This document shows, in pieces, positions 7,658 to 16,800 of a DNA stretch of 64,000 bases. Numbering within the stretch: position 1 is the first letter of the stretch; every line of letters starts with the position of its first letter. The position numbers were made by a program, and so were the translations under genes. Source of the stretch: Halomonas binhaiensis (GTDB lineage: Bacteria > Pseudomonadota > Gammaproteobacteria > Pseudomonadales > Halomonadaceae); the NCBI RefSeq assembly GCF_008329985.2, contig NZ_CP038437.2, positions 1,736,001 to 1,800,000 on the forward strand. The letters are read 5' to 3'. The notes beneath the pieces were generated by a model. The model worked only from the letters and a program-made list of their open reading frames with translations. It was not told where the DNA came from and ran no database searches.

Positions 7658-10306
7658 ATGAGCCACGACCTACATGAATCATTGCGTGACAACGTGCGTG
7701 TTCTTGGCGATAGCCTTGGACGCACCATCGCGGATGATCTGGGACCTGCCTTCGTTGCTCGCATCGAGACGATTCGTAGTCTGGCCAAGCGTGGCCGGTC
7801 CGGAGAAGAGGCCGGCCAGCGCGAGCTGATCGATTACCTGCGTCGTCTGCCCGAGAAAGACCTGCTACCTGTCACGCGAGCCTTCAACCAGTTTCTGAAC
7901 CTGGCCAATATCGCTGAACAGCACTATCGCGCCCGTTTTCGTCGGGTCGAAGACTACAAGCCCGGTACACAACCGGTGTTGGGTGAATTGCTGCAACGTG
8001 CACAGAACGAGGGGCATTCTCCGCGCAAGCTGGTGGAAACACTGGCCAACATGCGTGTAGAGCTGGTGCTGACAGCGCATCCTACTGAAGTCATTCGGCG
8101 TACCTTGATTCGCAAGTACGATGCCATCGATGAGTGTCTTACCACCATTGAGTCATCCAGCGAATATCCCGAGCGTGCGGTTCGTGCAAAAGGGCGTCTG
8201 GAAGAGCTGATCAGTCAGGCCTGGCATACCGATGAGATTCGTCACGACAGGCCGACTCCCGTGGACGAAGCCAAATGGGGCTTCGCTGTGATCGAGAATT
8301 CCCTGTGGCAGGCCGTTCCAGACTTCCATCGTGACCTGGATAACCTGCTGCTGGAAGCCGCCGGTGAACGCCTGCCGCTGGATGCAGCACCGATCCGCTT
8401 TGCTTCCTGGATGGGTGGTGATCGCGATGGCAACCCCAACGTGACGGCACGAGTTACGCGAGAAGTTCTGCTGCTGGGTCGCTGGATGGCAGCGGACCTG
8501 TATCTGCGTGATCTGGAACAGCTCAAGAGCGAGCTGTCGATGTGGAATACCAACAGCGCATTGCGTGCCGAGGTAGGCAATGTGGCTGAACCCTATCGAG
8601 AACTGCTCAAGCGTCTGATTGTGAGAGTCGAGGCAACGCGCGACTGGGCCAAGTGCGAGCTCGATGGACGCAGTTTCGAAGGTGGCCCGATCATCGAGAC
8701 CCGTGACCAGCTCTATGCTCCGCTGCTGGCCTGTTATCGTTCGCTGTGCGATGTCGGACTGGACACGATTGCCAATGGGGTGCTGCTCGATACGTTGCGG
8801 CGCATTGCCGTGTTTGGCGTTACTCTGACCAAGCTGGACCTGCGTCAGGAGTCAGGGCGACATTCTCAGGTCATGGAAGAGCTGACACACGACCTTGGCC
8901 TTGGCAACTATCGCGAATGGAACGAGGAACAACGCCAGGCATTCCTGCTTGATGAGCTCAGTTCTGCTCGTCCATTGATTCCTCGTCGCTGGGAATGTTC
9001 AGCCGAGACCCGCGAGACGCTGGACACCTTCAGTGTGGCGGCCTCCGAGTATGGCGAAGCCCTGGGTACCTACATCATCTCCATGGCGGGTCAGCCTTCT
9101 GATGTGCTGACCGTGGCACTGTTGATGAAAGAAGTGGGCGGTAGTGTGGAAATGCCTATAGCCCCGCTGTTTGAGACGCTGGACGATCTCAACCGGGCCG
9201 GCGATGTCATCGACCGCTTGCTGGCACTGCCGGGCTATCGCCAACTTGTCGGCGATCGCCAGGAAGTCATGATCGGCTATTCGGATTCAGCCAAGGATGC
9301 AGGGCAACTGGCGGCTGCATGGGCTCAGTATCGTGCCCAGGAAGCCCTGGTGGATGTCTGCAAGCGTCATGGTGTCGACCTGACACTGTTTCATGGTCGG
9401 GGAGGCACTGTAGGCCGCGGAGGTGGCCCCTCGCATGCGGCCATCCTGTCGCAGCCGCCTGGGTCAGTAAATGGCAGCCTGCGGGTGACGGAACAGGGCG
9501 AGATGATTCGTTTCAAGTTCGGTCAGCCGGATATCGCTTTGCGCTCCATGGAAATCTATACCTGTGCAGTGCTCGAAGCGTCGCTGCTGCCTCCGCCCAA
9601 GCCCAAGCCGGAATGGCGTGAGGAACTGGACCGCCTGGCTGAAATTGCCCATGAAGCCTATGTGGGGCTGGTGCGCAAGGATCCCGAGTTCGTGCCATAT
9701 TTCCGCGCAGTGACACCAGAAACAGCATTGGCACGCCTGCCTCTTGGCTCGCGTCCGGCCAAGCGGCGCCAGGATGGAGGGGTGGAAACCCTGCGCGCCA
9801 TTCCCTGGATCTTCGCCTGGACACAGATTCGACTGATGCTGCCCGCCTGGCTAGGGACTGGACAGGCTTTTGCCACTCGACTGGAGGAACCTGGTGGGCT
9901 CGAGGTGCTCCAGGAGATGCGTGCCGAATGGCCATTCTTCGGCACCTATCTGGACATGCTGGAGATGCTTCTGGCCAAGGCCGATGTGGATATTGCTGCA
10001 TATTACGAGCATCGCCTGGTTGATGAGCCGGCGCTCGAAGCGCTGGGTGGGCGCTTACGCCAACGTTTCTATCACCTGCAGGAAGCACTGCTCAAGGTCC
10101 TGGACCAGGATGAACTGCTGGAGAAGACTCCGCTGATTCGCCAGGCCATTGATGTACGCAATCCATACATCGATCCGTTGCATGGCCTGCAGGCGGAACT
10201 TCTGCAGCGTAACCGGGATGCGGATGGCGCCATCAGCGCGGATCTCTCCCGTGCCCTGATGGTCACCATGGCCGGGATCGCTGCAGGTTTGCGCAACACG
10301 GGCTGA
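7658..10306 (+). CDS. ppc: Phosphoenolpyruvate carboxylase
   Basis: Anaplerotic enzyme forming oxaloacetate from PEP and bicarbonate. The 882-residue product matches the family length (E. coli 883). The catalytic histidine motif LVLTAHPTEVIRR (His 141) and the second signature FHGRGGTVGRGGGP are intact, and the C-terminus ends in MAGIAAGLRNTG as usual. The ATG at 7658 is preceded by CAAGGAG. It is transcribed alone, after dispersed element copy A and before a strong hairpin at 10329-10364. Confidence 0.97.
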   Translation: MSHDLHESLRDNVRVLGDSLGRTIADDLGPAFVARIETIRSLAKRGRSGEEAGQRELIDYLRRLPEKDLLPVTRAFNQFLNLANIAEQHYRARFRRVEDYKPGTQPVLGELLQRAQNEGHSPRKLVETLANMRVELVLTAHPTEVIRRTLIRKYDAIDECLTTIESSSEYPERAVRAKGRLEELISQAWHTDEIRHDRPTPVDEAKWGFAVIENSLWQAVPDFHRDLDNLLLEAAGERLPLDAAPIRFASWMGGDRDGNPNVTARVTREVLLLGRWMAADLYLRDLEQLKSELSMWNTNSALRAEVGNVAEPYRELLKRLIVRVEATRDWAKCELDGRSFEGGPIIETRDQLYAPLLACYRSLCDVGLDTIANGVLLDTLRRIAVFGVTLTKLDLRQESGRHSQVMEELTHDLGLGNYREWNEEQRQAFLLDELSSARPLIPRRWECSAETRETLDTFSVAASEYGEALGTYIISMAGQPSDVLTVALLMKEVGGSVEMPIAPLFETLDDLNRAGDVIDRLLALPGYRQLVGDRQEVMIGYSDSAKDAGQLAAAWAQYRAQEALVDVCKRHGVDLTLFHGRGGTVGRGGGPSHAAILSQPPGSVNGSLRVTEQGEMIRFKFGQPDIALRSMEIYTCAVLEASLLPPPKPKPEWREELDRLAEIAHEAYVGLVRKDPEFVPYFRAVTPETALARLPLGSRPAKRRQDGGVETLRAIPWIFAWTQIRLMLPAWLGTGQAFATRLEEPGGLEVLQEMRAEWPFFGTYLDMLEMLLAKADVDIAAYYEHRLVDEPALEALGGRLRQRFYHLQEALLKVLDQDELLEKTPLIRQAIDVRNPYIDPLHGLQAELLQRNRDADGAISADLSRALMVTMAGIAAGLRNTG

Positions 10307-10328
10307 TCCCGCTATCAGCCTAGACGAC

Positions 10329-10364
10329 ATGACATCGCCCGGCTCTCGAGCCGGGCGATGTCAT
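10329..10364 (+). terminator. ppc terminator hairpin
   Basis: Perfect 16-bp stem with a CTCG loop: left arm 10329-10344 beginning ATGACATCGCCCGG, right arm 10349-10364. Only a short TTT follows, so termination may be weak or partly Rho-assisted. It is symmetrical and could serve the convergent gene too. Confidence 0.8.
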
Positions 10365-10487
10365 TTGGCGATATCTGTCAGGGATTGTATAAGCCAAACC
10401 ACCTGTGGCCAGTGAGTTTCCAGTAGTCAGGGCGAGAGGGCAGAGGACAGAAAGCCTAGAGAGACAAAGCGAGAGAAGGTTGGTTCA

Positions 10488-10551
10488 GGGGCGAGAAAGG
10501 TCAGGAGCTAGACAGGTCAGAGGCTAGACAGGTCAGGGGCTAGAAAGGCAC
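10488..10551. repeat. 4 x 16-bp tandem repeat over an outer-membrane gene's stop codon
   Basis: Four head-to-tail units of consensus GRGGCTAGAMAGGTCA at 10488, 10504, 10520 and 10536. The last unit contains the stop codon of the neighbouring minus-strand gene (TAG read from 10542 to 10540), so the array begins inside the coding end and extends downstream. Confidence 0.85.
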
Positions 10552-11388
10552 GTGGATCGAGGCAGAGACCATGTTGAGATGCTCCAGTTCAGGCGCATCG
10601 GATTCCTCGAACTCGAGCTGGCCGATCCAGTCTTCATTCAGCCAGCGAGCACCGATTCCCTTGGTGCGGGCCATGCCGCTGGATGAGGCAATGCTGTTGG
10701 TTCCTGTTACCGGATCGGTTGCCCACTGGGAGACACCTGTCTTGCCGTACAGGCCGAAGCTGCCAAAACGCAGGCCTGCGATAAGGCTGCCGCCGAGGCT
10801 GGTGACATCCTCCACATGACGGTTGCCGCCATGGCTGGAGGCAACGTCGTCACTTTCCCTGTAGCGCAATTCTGCCCCCAGGTCGAAAACCTCGTTCCAG
10901 TCGGGGGAGAAGCCTGCGGACAAGCGGAACCCAGATGTCTGCCCATCCTGCGAGCTGACTTCATCACCCTGGATCAGGACTCGCTCTCCCAACTGGCCCA
11001 AGCGCTGATCCATGGTGACGAAGGCGAGTACCGGAGGCTCCAGCAGCTCCTCGTTCAAGATCCTCTCGGATGCTGCCGGGGAATTCTTGTCCGATGGCTT
11101 GGCTGAGAAGTGGCCTTGGGAGCGAGCAGCTTCTTCGGAGTGCTCTGTCGTGACTGCCGCCATGGCACTAGCTATCGCGGTGGCGCCAATCTGTATCGCT
11201 GTCGTGTCATGCGCTGCGTTTGCCTCATGCTCCCCTTCGATAGCCGCCATGACCTCCTGGAGAGGAATCTCATTGGCCTGGACGCTTGAGGACATGGCCA
11301 GTACACAGCCAAATAACGCTGCTGCCAACACGAAGCATCCTGATCGTCGTAGATGACGAGGGTGAATGTAGCCGAAATGATGGTGCAT
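10540..11388 (-). CDS. Outer-membrane beta-barrel-type protein, uncharacterised
   Basis: 282 residues from the ATG at 11388. The N-terminus has a signal peptide: basic RHLRRSG, hydrophobic FVLAAALFGCVLAM, then SSSVQA before NEIP. The middle (about 45-100) is Ala/Glu-rich and low complexity. The C-terminal half alternates polar and hydrophobic residues (GFRLSAGFSPDW, LGAELRYRES, LIAGLRFGSFGLYGK, IGQLEFEES) and ends in VSASIHVPF, whose final Phe is the typical beta-barrel terminus recognised by BamA. An in-frame start at 11421 would put extra residues before the signal and is less likely. A plausible promoter on this strand (TTGTGC, 16 bp, TAATAT) lies about 80 bp upstream. No specific function is recognised. 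Confidence 0.75.
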   Translation of the reverse strand: MHHHFGYIHPRHLRRSGCFVLAAALFGCVLAMSSSVQANEIPLQEVMAAIEGEHEANAAHDTTAIQIGATAIASAMAAVTTEHSEEAARSQGHFSAKPSDKNSPAASERILNEELLEPPVLAFVTMDQRLGQLGERVLIQGDEVSSQDGQTSGFRLSAGFSPDWNEVFDLGAELRYRESDDVASSHGGNRHVEDVTSLGGSLIAGLRFGSFGLYGKTGVSQWATDPVTGTNSIASSSGMARTKGIGARWLNEDWIGQLEFEESDAPELEHLNMVSASIHVPF

Positions 11389-11493
11389 GGGTTGTCCCGA
11401 AGCGAATGAGCCCCAGCGCATGAATGATGTCAGTGGCCTTCAGATCATCATATTAGCGTTTTCGAGGCAGAGCACAACTTCTGACTGGAACGT

Positions 11494-12444
11494 CTACGAA
11501 AAGTGCCATTGTTGCCATAGTTGGTCCAGCCAGGGTATTGCGATGTCTTGCTCGATGGCAGCTTCGCGCAATGGGCCCAGAATCGCGTCATATTCGGTTG
11601 GTCTGCCTGCCAGCACATCCTGCAGCATGGAAGCGCGATTATTGGCTGTGTTGGTGATGACCTGCCAGACGAGCCGTCTCCAGCTATCGGGGTCATCTGG
11701 CTGTGGAGCGGGGATGTCGAGGGCAGTCATGAGCTGGGTCAACTCGTTCAGGGTTGCCTCGACCATGGTGCTAAAGGGGCGGTCTCGCAGTTGGCCATTG
11801 CGAATGCGGTATTGGGCCACCAGTGGATTGATGGCGGCATTGACGACCAGCTTATGCCATAGCCGGACTTCCATGTCCTCGACGGCGGTGGCCGGTAATC
11901 CGGCATGGGTCAATGTCGTGGCTATCTGCTCGGCAAGTACCTGGTGCTGACCATCCAGGTGGCCAATCACCGTGTGTCCCCGTCCTGCATGGATGACCTG
12001 AGTGTCATTGTGAACATAGGCACCTTCGGTGGTCGACGCGCACAGGACAGGACCGCTCCAGGAACGGGTCAAGGGGCGCTGCACTCGCATACCGTTCTGC
12101 CATAGAACGATGGGCGTATCACCAGGCAGGTAGGGAGCGATGGCGGAGAAAGCTGCATCGGTGGCATATGCCTTGGTAGTGACATGTACCAGAGTGGCAT
12201 GGCGAGCTGCGGTGCTCGGGTCATTCAGGGTCGCGATCTCGATAGATCGGTGCTTGCCATCTGGGTCAGTGAGGCTCTGCCGGGTTGGTAGAGTACGCCG
12301 TCCGAGCAGGCGCACTTCTATCTGCGTGTCGCGAGTGAGTGCGTTGACGTTGTGATCCTGCAGATGGAGGGCGACCAGGCGACCAATCGAGCCAGGGCCG
12401 ATCACCAGAGTGACAGGAGCTTGCCTGGTATCGTGCGAGCTCAT
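11494..12444 (-). CDS. panE: 2-dehydropantoate 2-reductase (ketopantoate reductase)
   Basis: NADPH-dependent reduction of ketopantoate to pantoate for coenzyme A synthesis. 316 residues with an N-terminal Rossmann motif (VIGPGSIGRLVALHL), the KAYAT motif carrying the conserved Lys about residue 90, and the C-terminal helical domain with HKLVVNAAINPLVA and LAGRPTEYDAILG. Its start overlaps the end of topB by 4 nt (ATGA), so the two genes are coupled. The family assignment is firm; paralogues acting on other 2-oxo acids exist. Confidence 0.88.
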   Translation of the reverse strand: MSSHDTRQAPVTLVIGPGSIGRLVALHLQDHNVNALTRDTQIEVRLLGRRTLPTRQSLTDPDGKHRSIEIATLNDPSTAARHATLVHVTTKAYATDAAFSAIAPYLPGDTPIVLWQNGMRVQRPLTRSWSGPVLCASTTEGAYVHNDTQVIHAGRGHTVIGHLDGQHQVLAEQIATTLTHAGLPATAVEDMEVRLWHKLVVNAAINPLVAQYRIRNGQLRDRPFSTMVEATLNELTQLMTALDIPAPQPDDPDSWRRLVWQVITNTANNRASMLQDVLAGRPTEYDAILGPLREAAIEQDIAIPWLDQLWQQWHFS

Positions 12445-14432
12445 CGGGATCCCTCTCCTGAAGTCTGTCTGCTGGTTCTGCGCGTTTTGCTGGAGCGGCT
12501 ACTTCGGGTGCCTTTTGCGCTCTTTCTGCCCTTGCCGGTATTGCTGGCGCCGGTATTGCTGGCGCCGGCTTTGCGGCGACGACCTTTGCTTGCCGGCGCC
12601 ATGCTTTCACCCTGCGCCGTCGCCATGGCTTGGCTCAGGGCCGCAGCATCCGCCGAGCCAACCAGGCCATGCAGGTCTTGCACCAGAGCGTCTATAAAGG
12701 AAGACGGGTCAGCCTGGTTGGTAATTGCCTCCAGGCGTTGCTCCCATAGTGCGGTGCGTTCGGGGCGACTGACCGCCTCCGGGAGGGAGTGAATCAGTGC
12801 CACTCCCAATCGGGTAGCACGCAGTGCCTTACCTTGGCGAACCAGATATCCGCGATCCAGCAGGGTTTCAATGATGCTGGCCCGTGTCGCTTCGGTTCCG
12901 AGGCCGTCTGTATCACGCAGTGTCTTGCGCACGTCGGGGTCGTCGACATAACGGGCAATGTTCATCATCGCCTTGATAAGGCTTGCGTCAGTAAAGGGCT
13001 CGGGAGGTGTGGTTTCCTTGTCCTCCACCTCGGCAGCATTGACGTGGCAGGCTTCTCCTTGATTCAGGGCGGGGAGAGGTGGTGCTTCCTCGCGAGTGGT
13101 AAACAGAGGCTTCCAGCCTGGTACCAGAACCTGCTGCCCAGAGGCTCGGAAACGCTCTTCGAGGATCAGGAACTCAGCCTTGACCTCGCAGGTTTCCAGG
13201 GGTGGGTAGAACTGAGCGATCACATTGCGCGCGATCAGACGGTAGACATCGGCTTCCTGGGATGACAAGCGCGCAGGTTCGAAGGGCCTGCCGGTGGGAG
13301 CCAGGGCATGGTGGGCGCTTACCTTCTTATCGTTCCATGCCTTGGAGCGTCGTGACAGGTCAGCTCCTCGCAGCCAGCCTGCAAGAGTCGGGTCGTTGGT
13401 ACAGGCAGACGCCAGCTGGCGGGGCAGGGTCGTCAGGTGTTCTTCCGGCAGGTAGCGACAGTCCGAACGAGGGTAGGTGATCAGTTGGTGGCGCTCGTAC
13501 AGCCGTTGGCAGATATCCAGCACGGCCTTGGCCGAGAGTCCATGGCGGCGAGCCGCATCGACCTGCAATGCCGACAATGAATAGGGCAGGGGCGGAGCCT
13601 GCCGACGTTGGCGGGTCTCCACGCTTGATACCAGCCCTTGGGCGCCGACGAGGCGCTGGGCCAAGGCCTCCGCCGGCGTCCGTTCCAGCAGTCGGCCCCG
13701 CTCATCGAGACGGTGTTGTTCGCCAGGTACCCACCAGGCCCGAAGCGTACCTGCTGCAACGGAAAGATCAGCCCAGAGGACATGAAACGGGTAGGGAACA
13801 AAGCGGCGTATCTCTTCATCGCGGCGCACCACCAGCCCCAGCACGGGAGTTTGCACCCGGCCCACCGACAGGACACCATCGATCCCTGCCTGGCGGCCAA
13901 TCAGCGTCCATGCTCGTGTCAGGTTGATGCCGTATAGCCAATCGGCCCGAGCACGGCTCTCGGCAGCCTGATACAACGGCTGGAAGAGAGCATTGTCTTC
14001 CAGCCGCGCCAAGGCTCTGGCCACGGCAGGTCGGTTGAGGTCATTCACCAGCAGGCGGGCGACGGCCCCTTTCCAGCCGAGGTATTCGATGACCTCCTGT
14101 ACCAGCAATTGCCCTTCGCGGTCCGGGTCACCGGCATGGACCACCACGCTGGCCTGCTTGAGCAGCGAACGAATGACCGATAGCTGACCTCTGGCCCTGG
14201 GGCGGGGAGTGAGCTTCCAGCGGCTTGGCACAATTGGCAAATGATCGCGCCGCCATGGCTTGTAGGCAGGATCATAGGCATCGGGAGGTGCCTGTTCGAG
14301 CAAGTGACCGAGACACCAGGTGACAGTGGTATCTCCAGCCACCAGGTAACCCTCCTGTCGCTTTGCTGTTGTCGGCAGTGCGGCCGCGATGGCACGTGCC
14401 AGACTAGGCTTTTCTGCAATGATGAGGCGCAT
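12441..14432 (-). CDS. topB: DNA topoisomerase III
   Basis: Type IA topoisomerase that decatenates DNA and resolves recombination intermediates. 663 residues beginning MRLIIAEKPSLARAIA (TOPRIM domain), with the acidic motif DPDREGQLL, LLVNDLNRPAVARAL, and the active-site tyrosine in ITYPRSDCRYLP. The ATG at 14432 is the family start; the frame is open upstream to 14621 but unlike TopB. The C-terminal tail (last 50 residues) is Lys/Arg/Ser/Thr-rich and contains a short duplication (GASNT twice) encoded by a 15-bp tandem repeat around 12535-12570. panE follows with a 4-nt overlap. Confidence 0.95.
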   Translation of the reverse strand: MRLIIAEKPSLARAIAAALPTTAKRQEGYLVAGDTTVTWCLGHLLEQAPPDAYDPAYKPWRRDHLPIVPSRWKLTPRPRARGQLSVIRSLLKQASVVVHAGDPDREGQLLVQEVIEYLGWKGAVARLLVNDLNRPAVARALARLEDNALFQPLYQAAESRARADWLYGINLTRAWTLIGRQAGIDGVLSVGRVQTPVLGLVVRRDEEIRRFVPYPFHVLWADLSVAAGTLRAWWVPGEQHRLDERGRLLERTPAEALAQRLVGAQGLVSSVETRQRRQAPPLPYSLSALQVDAARRHGLSAKAVLDICQRLYERHQLITYPRSDCRYLPEEHLTTLPRQLASACTNDPTLAGWLRGADLSRRSKAWNDKKVSAHHALAPTGRPFEPARLSSQEADVYRLIARNVIAQFYPPLETCEVKAEFLILEERFRASGQQVLVPGWKPLFTTREEAPPLPALNQGEACHVNAAEVEDKETTPPEPFTDASLIKAMMNIARYVDDPDVRKTLRDTDGLGTEATRASIIETLLDRGYLVRQGKALRATRLGVALIHSLPEAVSRPERTALWEQRLEAITNQADPSSFIDALVQDLHGLVGSADAAALSQAMATAQGESMAPASKGRRRKAGASNTGASNTGKGRKSAKGTRSSRSSKTRRTSRQTSGEGSR

Positions 14433-14747
14433 GGCATCCGGCTTGGTTGGGTAGTGAGTAGAATCTATGGGTATTTTTACAGTATGTTGCGGCAAAATGT
14501 CAGGTTTACCATGGAATGTAGAGTGTATAACTCTGATATCTGTAACCGGTATCAGTAGCCGATGCCAGTAGCCAATGTCAGAAACCCCATGGTCAGTGAG
14601 TCGGCGTTGGGAGAGTGGCAAGGCGAGGTGGTAAGGTGCAGTTGCAAAGCGAAGATGCAGCAGGAGTTGATCTTTCGGTCATGCCCCCCTGCCCAGGCGT
14701 ATGGACCACTGGTAGACTGTGCTGCTTTTGAATTTTGGGAGATGGCG

Positions 14748-16586
14748 ATGCTGGCAGTATGGGTGGATCAACTGCTGGGCTTTGCCTCCGGCGCCCTGGC
14801 AGCCATTCGAAGAGATGAGCATTATCCTTACTTGGTGAGTTGGGCAAGAGAAACAGGCCCTGACCGAGTGGGAGATAATGCCGCGTTGGCCCAGGCTCTC
14901 GCTCCAGAGCTGTGGTCGCAGACTCCTCTGGAGCGGCTGAATTTTGCCTGCGAGTCCTTGGCTCGCCCGGGGCGAAACGAGCTTTGCTGGTGCGATTCAG
15001 GACGCAAGATGAAGCGTTGCTGCGGCGCAGTGGAGTTTCCCGGACCAGTGCCTCCGCACTTGATGTGGATGCTTTCTCTGCGCGAGTGGAAAGGCGCAAC
15101 TCTGAAGGCTGCCCTGGCAAGTGGACAGGCGCCAGCGCAAGCCTTGCTGGAAGCCGGGCTGATTGCTGCCGAGTCAGGACAGCGTGGGCGTGCTCAGCAG
15201 ATTCTTGAGTCGTTGTTCGAAAATGCCGACTGGGAACGTCTGCCTGAGCAGGCAGAGCCTGCTTTCGAAATACTGCTCGATCTGTTTCAGGAGCGTGGCT
15301 TTTACCGCAAGCGTGAGGCGCTCCTCGACGAAGTCCTTGAGCGCGGCCCGTTATTCCTGCGGGGAGCAGCTCTTGAACAGTTGTGCCTGACACATCTGGA
15401 CAACGATGACCTGGATAGTGCTCGCTTGGCTTTCGTCCGGGCCCAGCAGGCGTTGCCGGATTCCCCGACCCTGGCCTATATCGAAGCCATGCTGCTGTTG
15501 CATGAAGGCAATGAAGAGGAAGCCATCGAACGTTCCCGCTTCTGGTTGCGACGCCTGACACGGCAGGGTGACCTGGATTCGGAACAGTTGGAGTTCCTGG
15601 CCGACCTGGCCGACGACCCTGGCGCAACGCTGGCCGAGCAGTTGCTCTCTGCCGAAGAGGACCTCGGCGATTCACTGGTCGGGTTGCAGACGCTGCTGGC
15701 CGAGTTGCCACCTCCACCGCCACTGCATGCCGAATGGCAGGATGGACAGTTGGTCTATCGTAGCTCGGAACGTGAAGACGCTTTGCATGACGCCTTCATG
15801 GAAGGCTTTCAGGTAGAAATAGATCTTGATTCTCCGATGGGCTTCCTGGGTGACCCATGGGTCAATGCAGGCCAGTGGTTGCCCGGCCTGTGTGCCAACC
15901 CTGAACAGCTTGATTCTCCTGCGGTCCTGCAATGTGTGTCGTTGGCGCTTACCGGCCGCTTCGGGCGCCTGCCGTGGATGGCGCCTAGTCTGTTTGAGCC
16001 TCTGGCTGAGCGACTGGAACGTTGGCTGTTGCAGGTGCGTCAGGTGGGAGATGGCAATTTCGCCTGGGACGAGGGTGACAATGCCCAGTTGTTGAGGGCG
16101 GGACTGTCGCTGGTGTTGGGCATGGAACGTGGTGCACGCCAGCAGTCGCGGGAACTGGCCGAACTGTTGCTGAGCCTGGATGAGAATGACAGCCTGGGAC
16201 TCCGTGAACTGGTACTTGATCAGCTGTTGAGAGAAGGGCGCGACGATGAGGCTCTGGAAATCAGCTGCAAGGCCCTGGATGCCGAGGACAATGACAAGGA
16301 AGAGGACGAACCTCTTCTGGGAATGTACATGGGGCAAGTGCTGGCACTGTATCGCCTAGGCAAGCTCGAGGAAGCGGCCCAAGCCCTTGAACGTGCCCAG
16401 CGCCATAATGGTCATGCTGCAACGTTGCTGCTCAGCGAGAACCCTCGGCCAAGTCCAGGCATGACCCGCCCAACTGCCAACCCCGGCAGCATAGCTGAGG
16501 CCTGGCAATACCGCACCATGATGCGTGATCAGTGGCGCAGTACCCCAGGGGCGCTACAGTGGCTGGATCAACAGGCCAAGGCTTGA
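14748..16586 (+). CDS. SEC-C motif protein with TPR-like helical repeats
   Basis: About 612 residues from the ATG at 14748, chosen because GGGAG at 14737-14741 is 6 nt upstream; the frame is open to 14562 but begins with non-hydrophobic, unlikely sequence. A SEC-C zinc motif (CWCDSGRKMKRCCG, about residues 82-95) matches the one at the SecA C-terminus. It is followed by some 450 residues of acidic, leucine/alanine-rich helices resembling tetratricopeptide repeats (for example HLDNDDLDSARLAFVRAQQALPD). There is no enzyme motif. Probably a cytoplasmic protein-interaction or zinc-binding scaffold. It is divergent from topB; a hairpin terminator lies 90 bp downstream. Confidence 0.75.
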   Translation: MLAVWVDQLLGFASGALAAIRRDEHYPYLVSWARETGPDRVGDNAALAQALAPELWSQTPLERLNFACESLARPGRNELCWCDSGRKMKRCCGAVEFPGPVPPHLMWMLSLREWKGATLKAALASGQAPAQALLEAGLIAAESGQRGRAQQILESLFENADWERLPEQAEPAFEILLDLFQERGFYRKREALLDEVLERGPLFLRGAALEQLCLTHLDNDDLDSARLAFVRAQQALPDSPTLAYIEAMLLLHEGNEEEAIERSRFWLRRLTRQGDLDSEQLEFLADLADDPGATLAEQLLSAEEDLGDSLVGLQTLLAELPPPPPLHAEWQDGQLVYRSSEREDALHDAFMEGFQVEIDLDSPMGFLGDPWVNAGQWLPGLCANPEQLDSPAVLQCVSLALTGRFGRLPWMAPSLFEPLAERLERWLLQVRQVGDGNFAWDEGDNAQLLRAGLSLVLGMERGARQQSRELAELLLSLDENDSLGLRELVLDQLLREGRDDEALEISCKALDAEDNDKEEDEPLLGMYMGQVLALYRLGKLEEAAQALERAQRHNGHAATLLLSENPRPSPGMTRPTANPGSIAEAWQYRTMMRDQWRSTPGALQWLDQQAKA

Positions 16587-16676
16587 GCCCCTATGTTGCG
16601 TTGCAGGACGGGTGCTGGAATGCGCCGGCATGGCAAGAGCGATGAGATGCAAAGCGCAATGACAGCAGGACCCACC

Positions 16677-16715
16677 AACAAACAGGCCCGCCGATTGACG
16701 GCGGGCCTGTTTGTT
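16677..16715. terminator. strong bidirectional hairpin between SEC-C gene and ampG
   Basis: A 16-bp perfect stem: AACAAACAGGCCCGCC at 16677-16692, 7-nt loop, complementary arm 16700-16715 ending in TTTGTT. The two flanking genes converge here, so it can stop transcription from both sides. Confidence 0.85.
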
Positions 16716-16800
16716 GATTCAAGCTGTTGGCTCAAGCGTTATTCTTGTCAACTCATCCAGATGCTTCATCATTTCCGTTGCCGCCTTGGTCTTGCTGTCA

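Noticed and set aside
7597..7788. Small minus-strand ORF overlapping the ppc start and repeat copy A
   Set aside because: Arg/Ser-rich translation typical of antisense GC-rich DNA, with no ribosome site.
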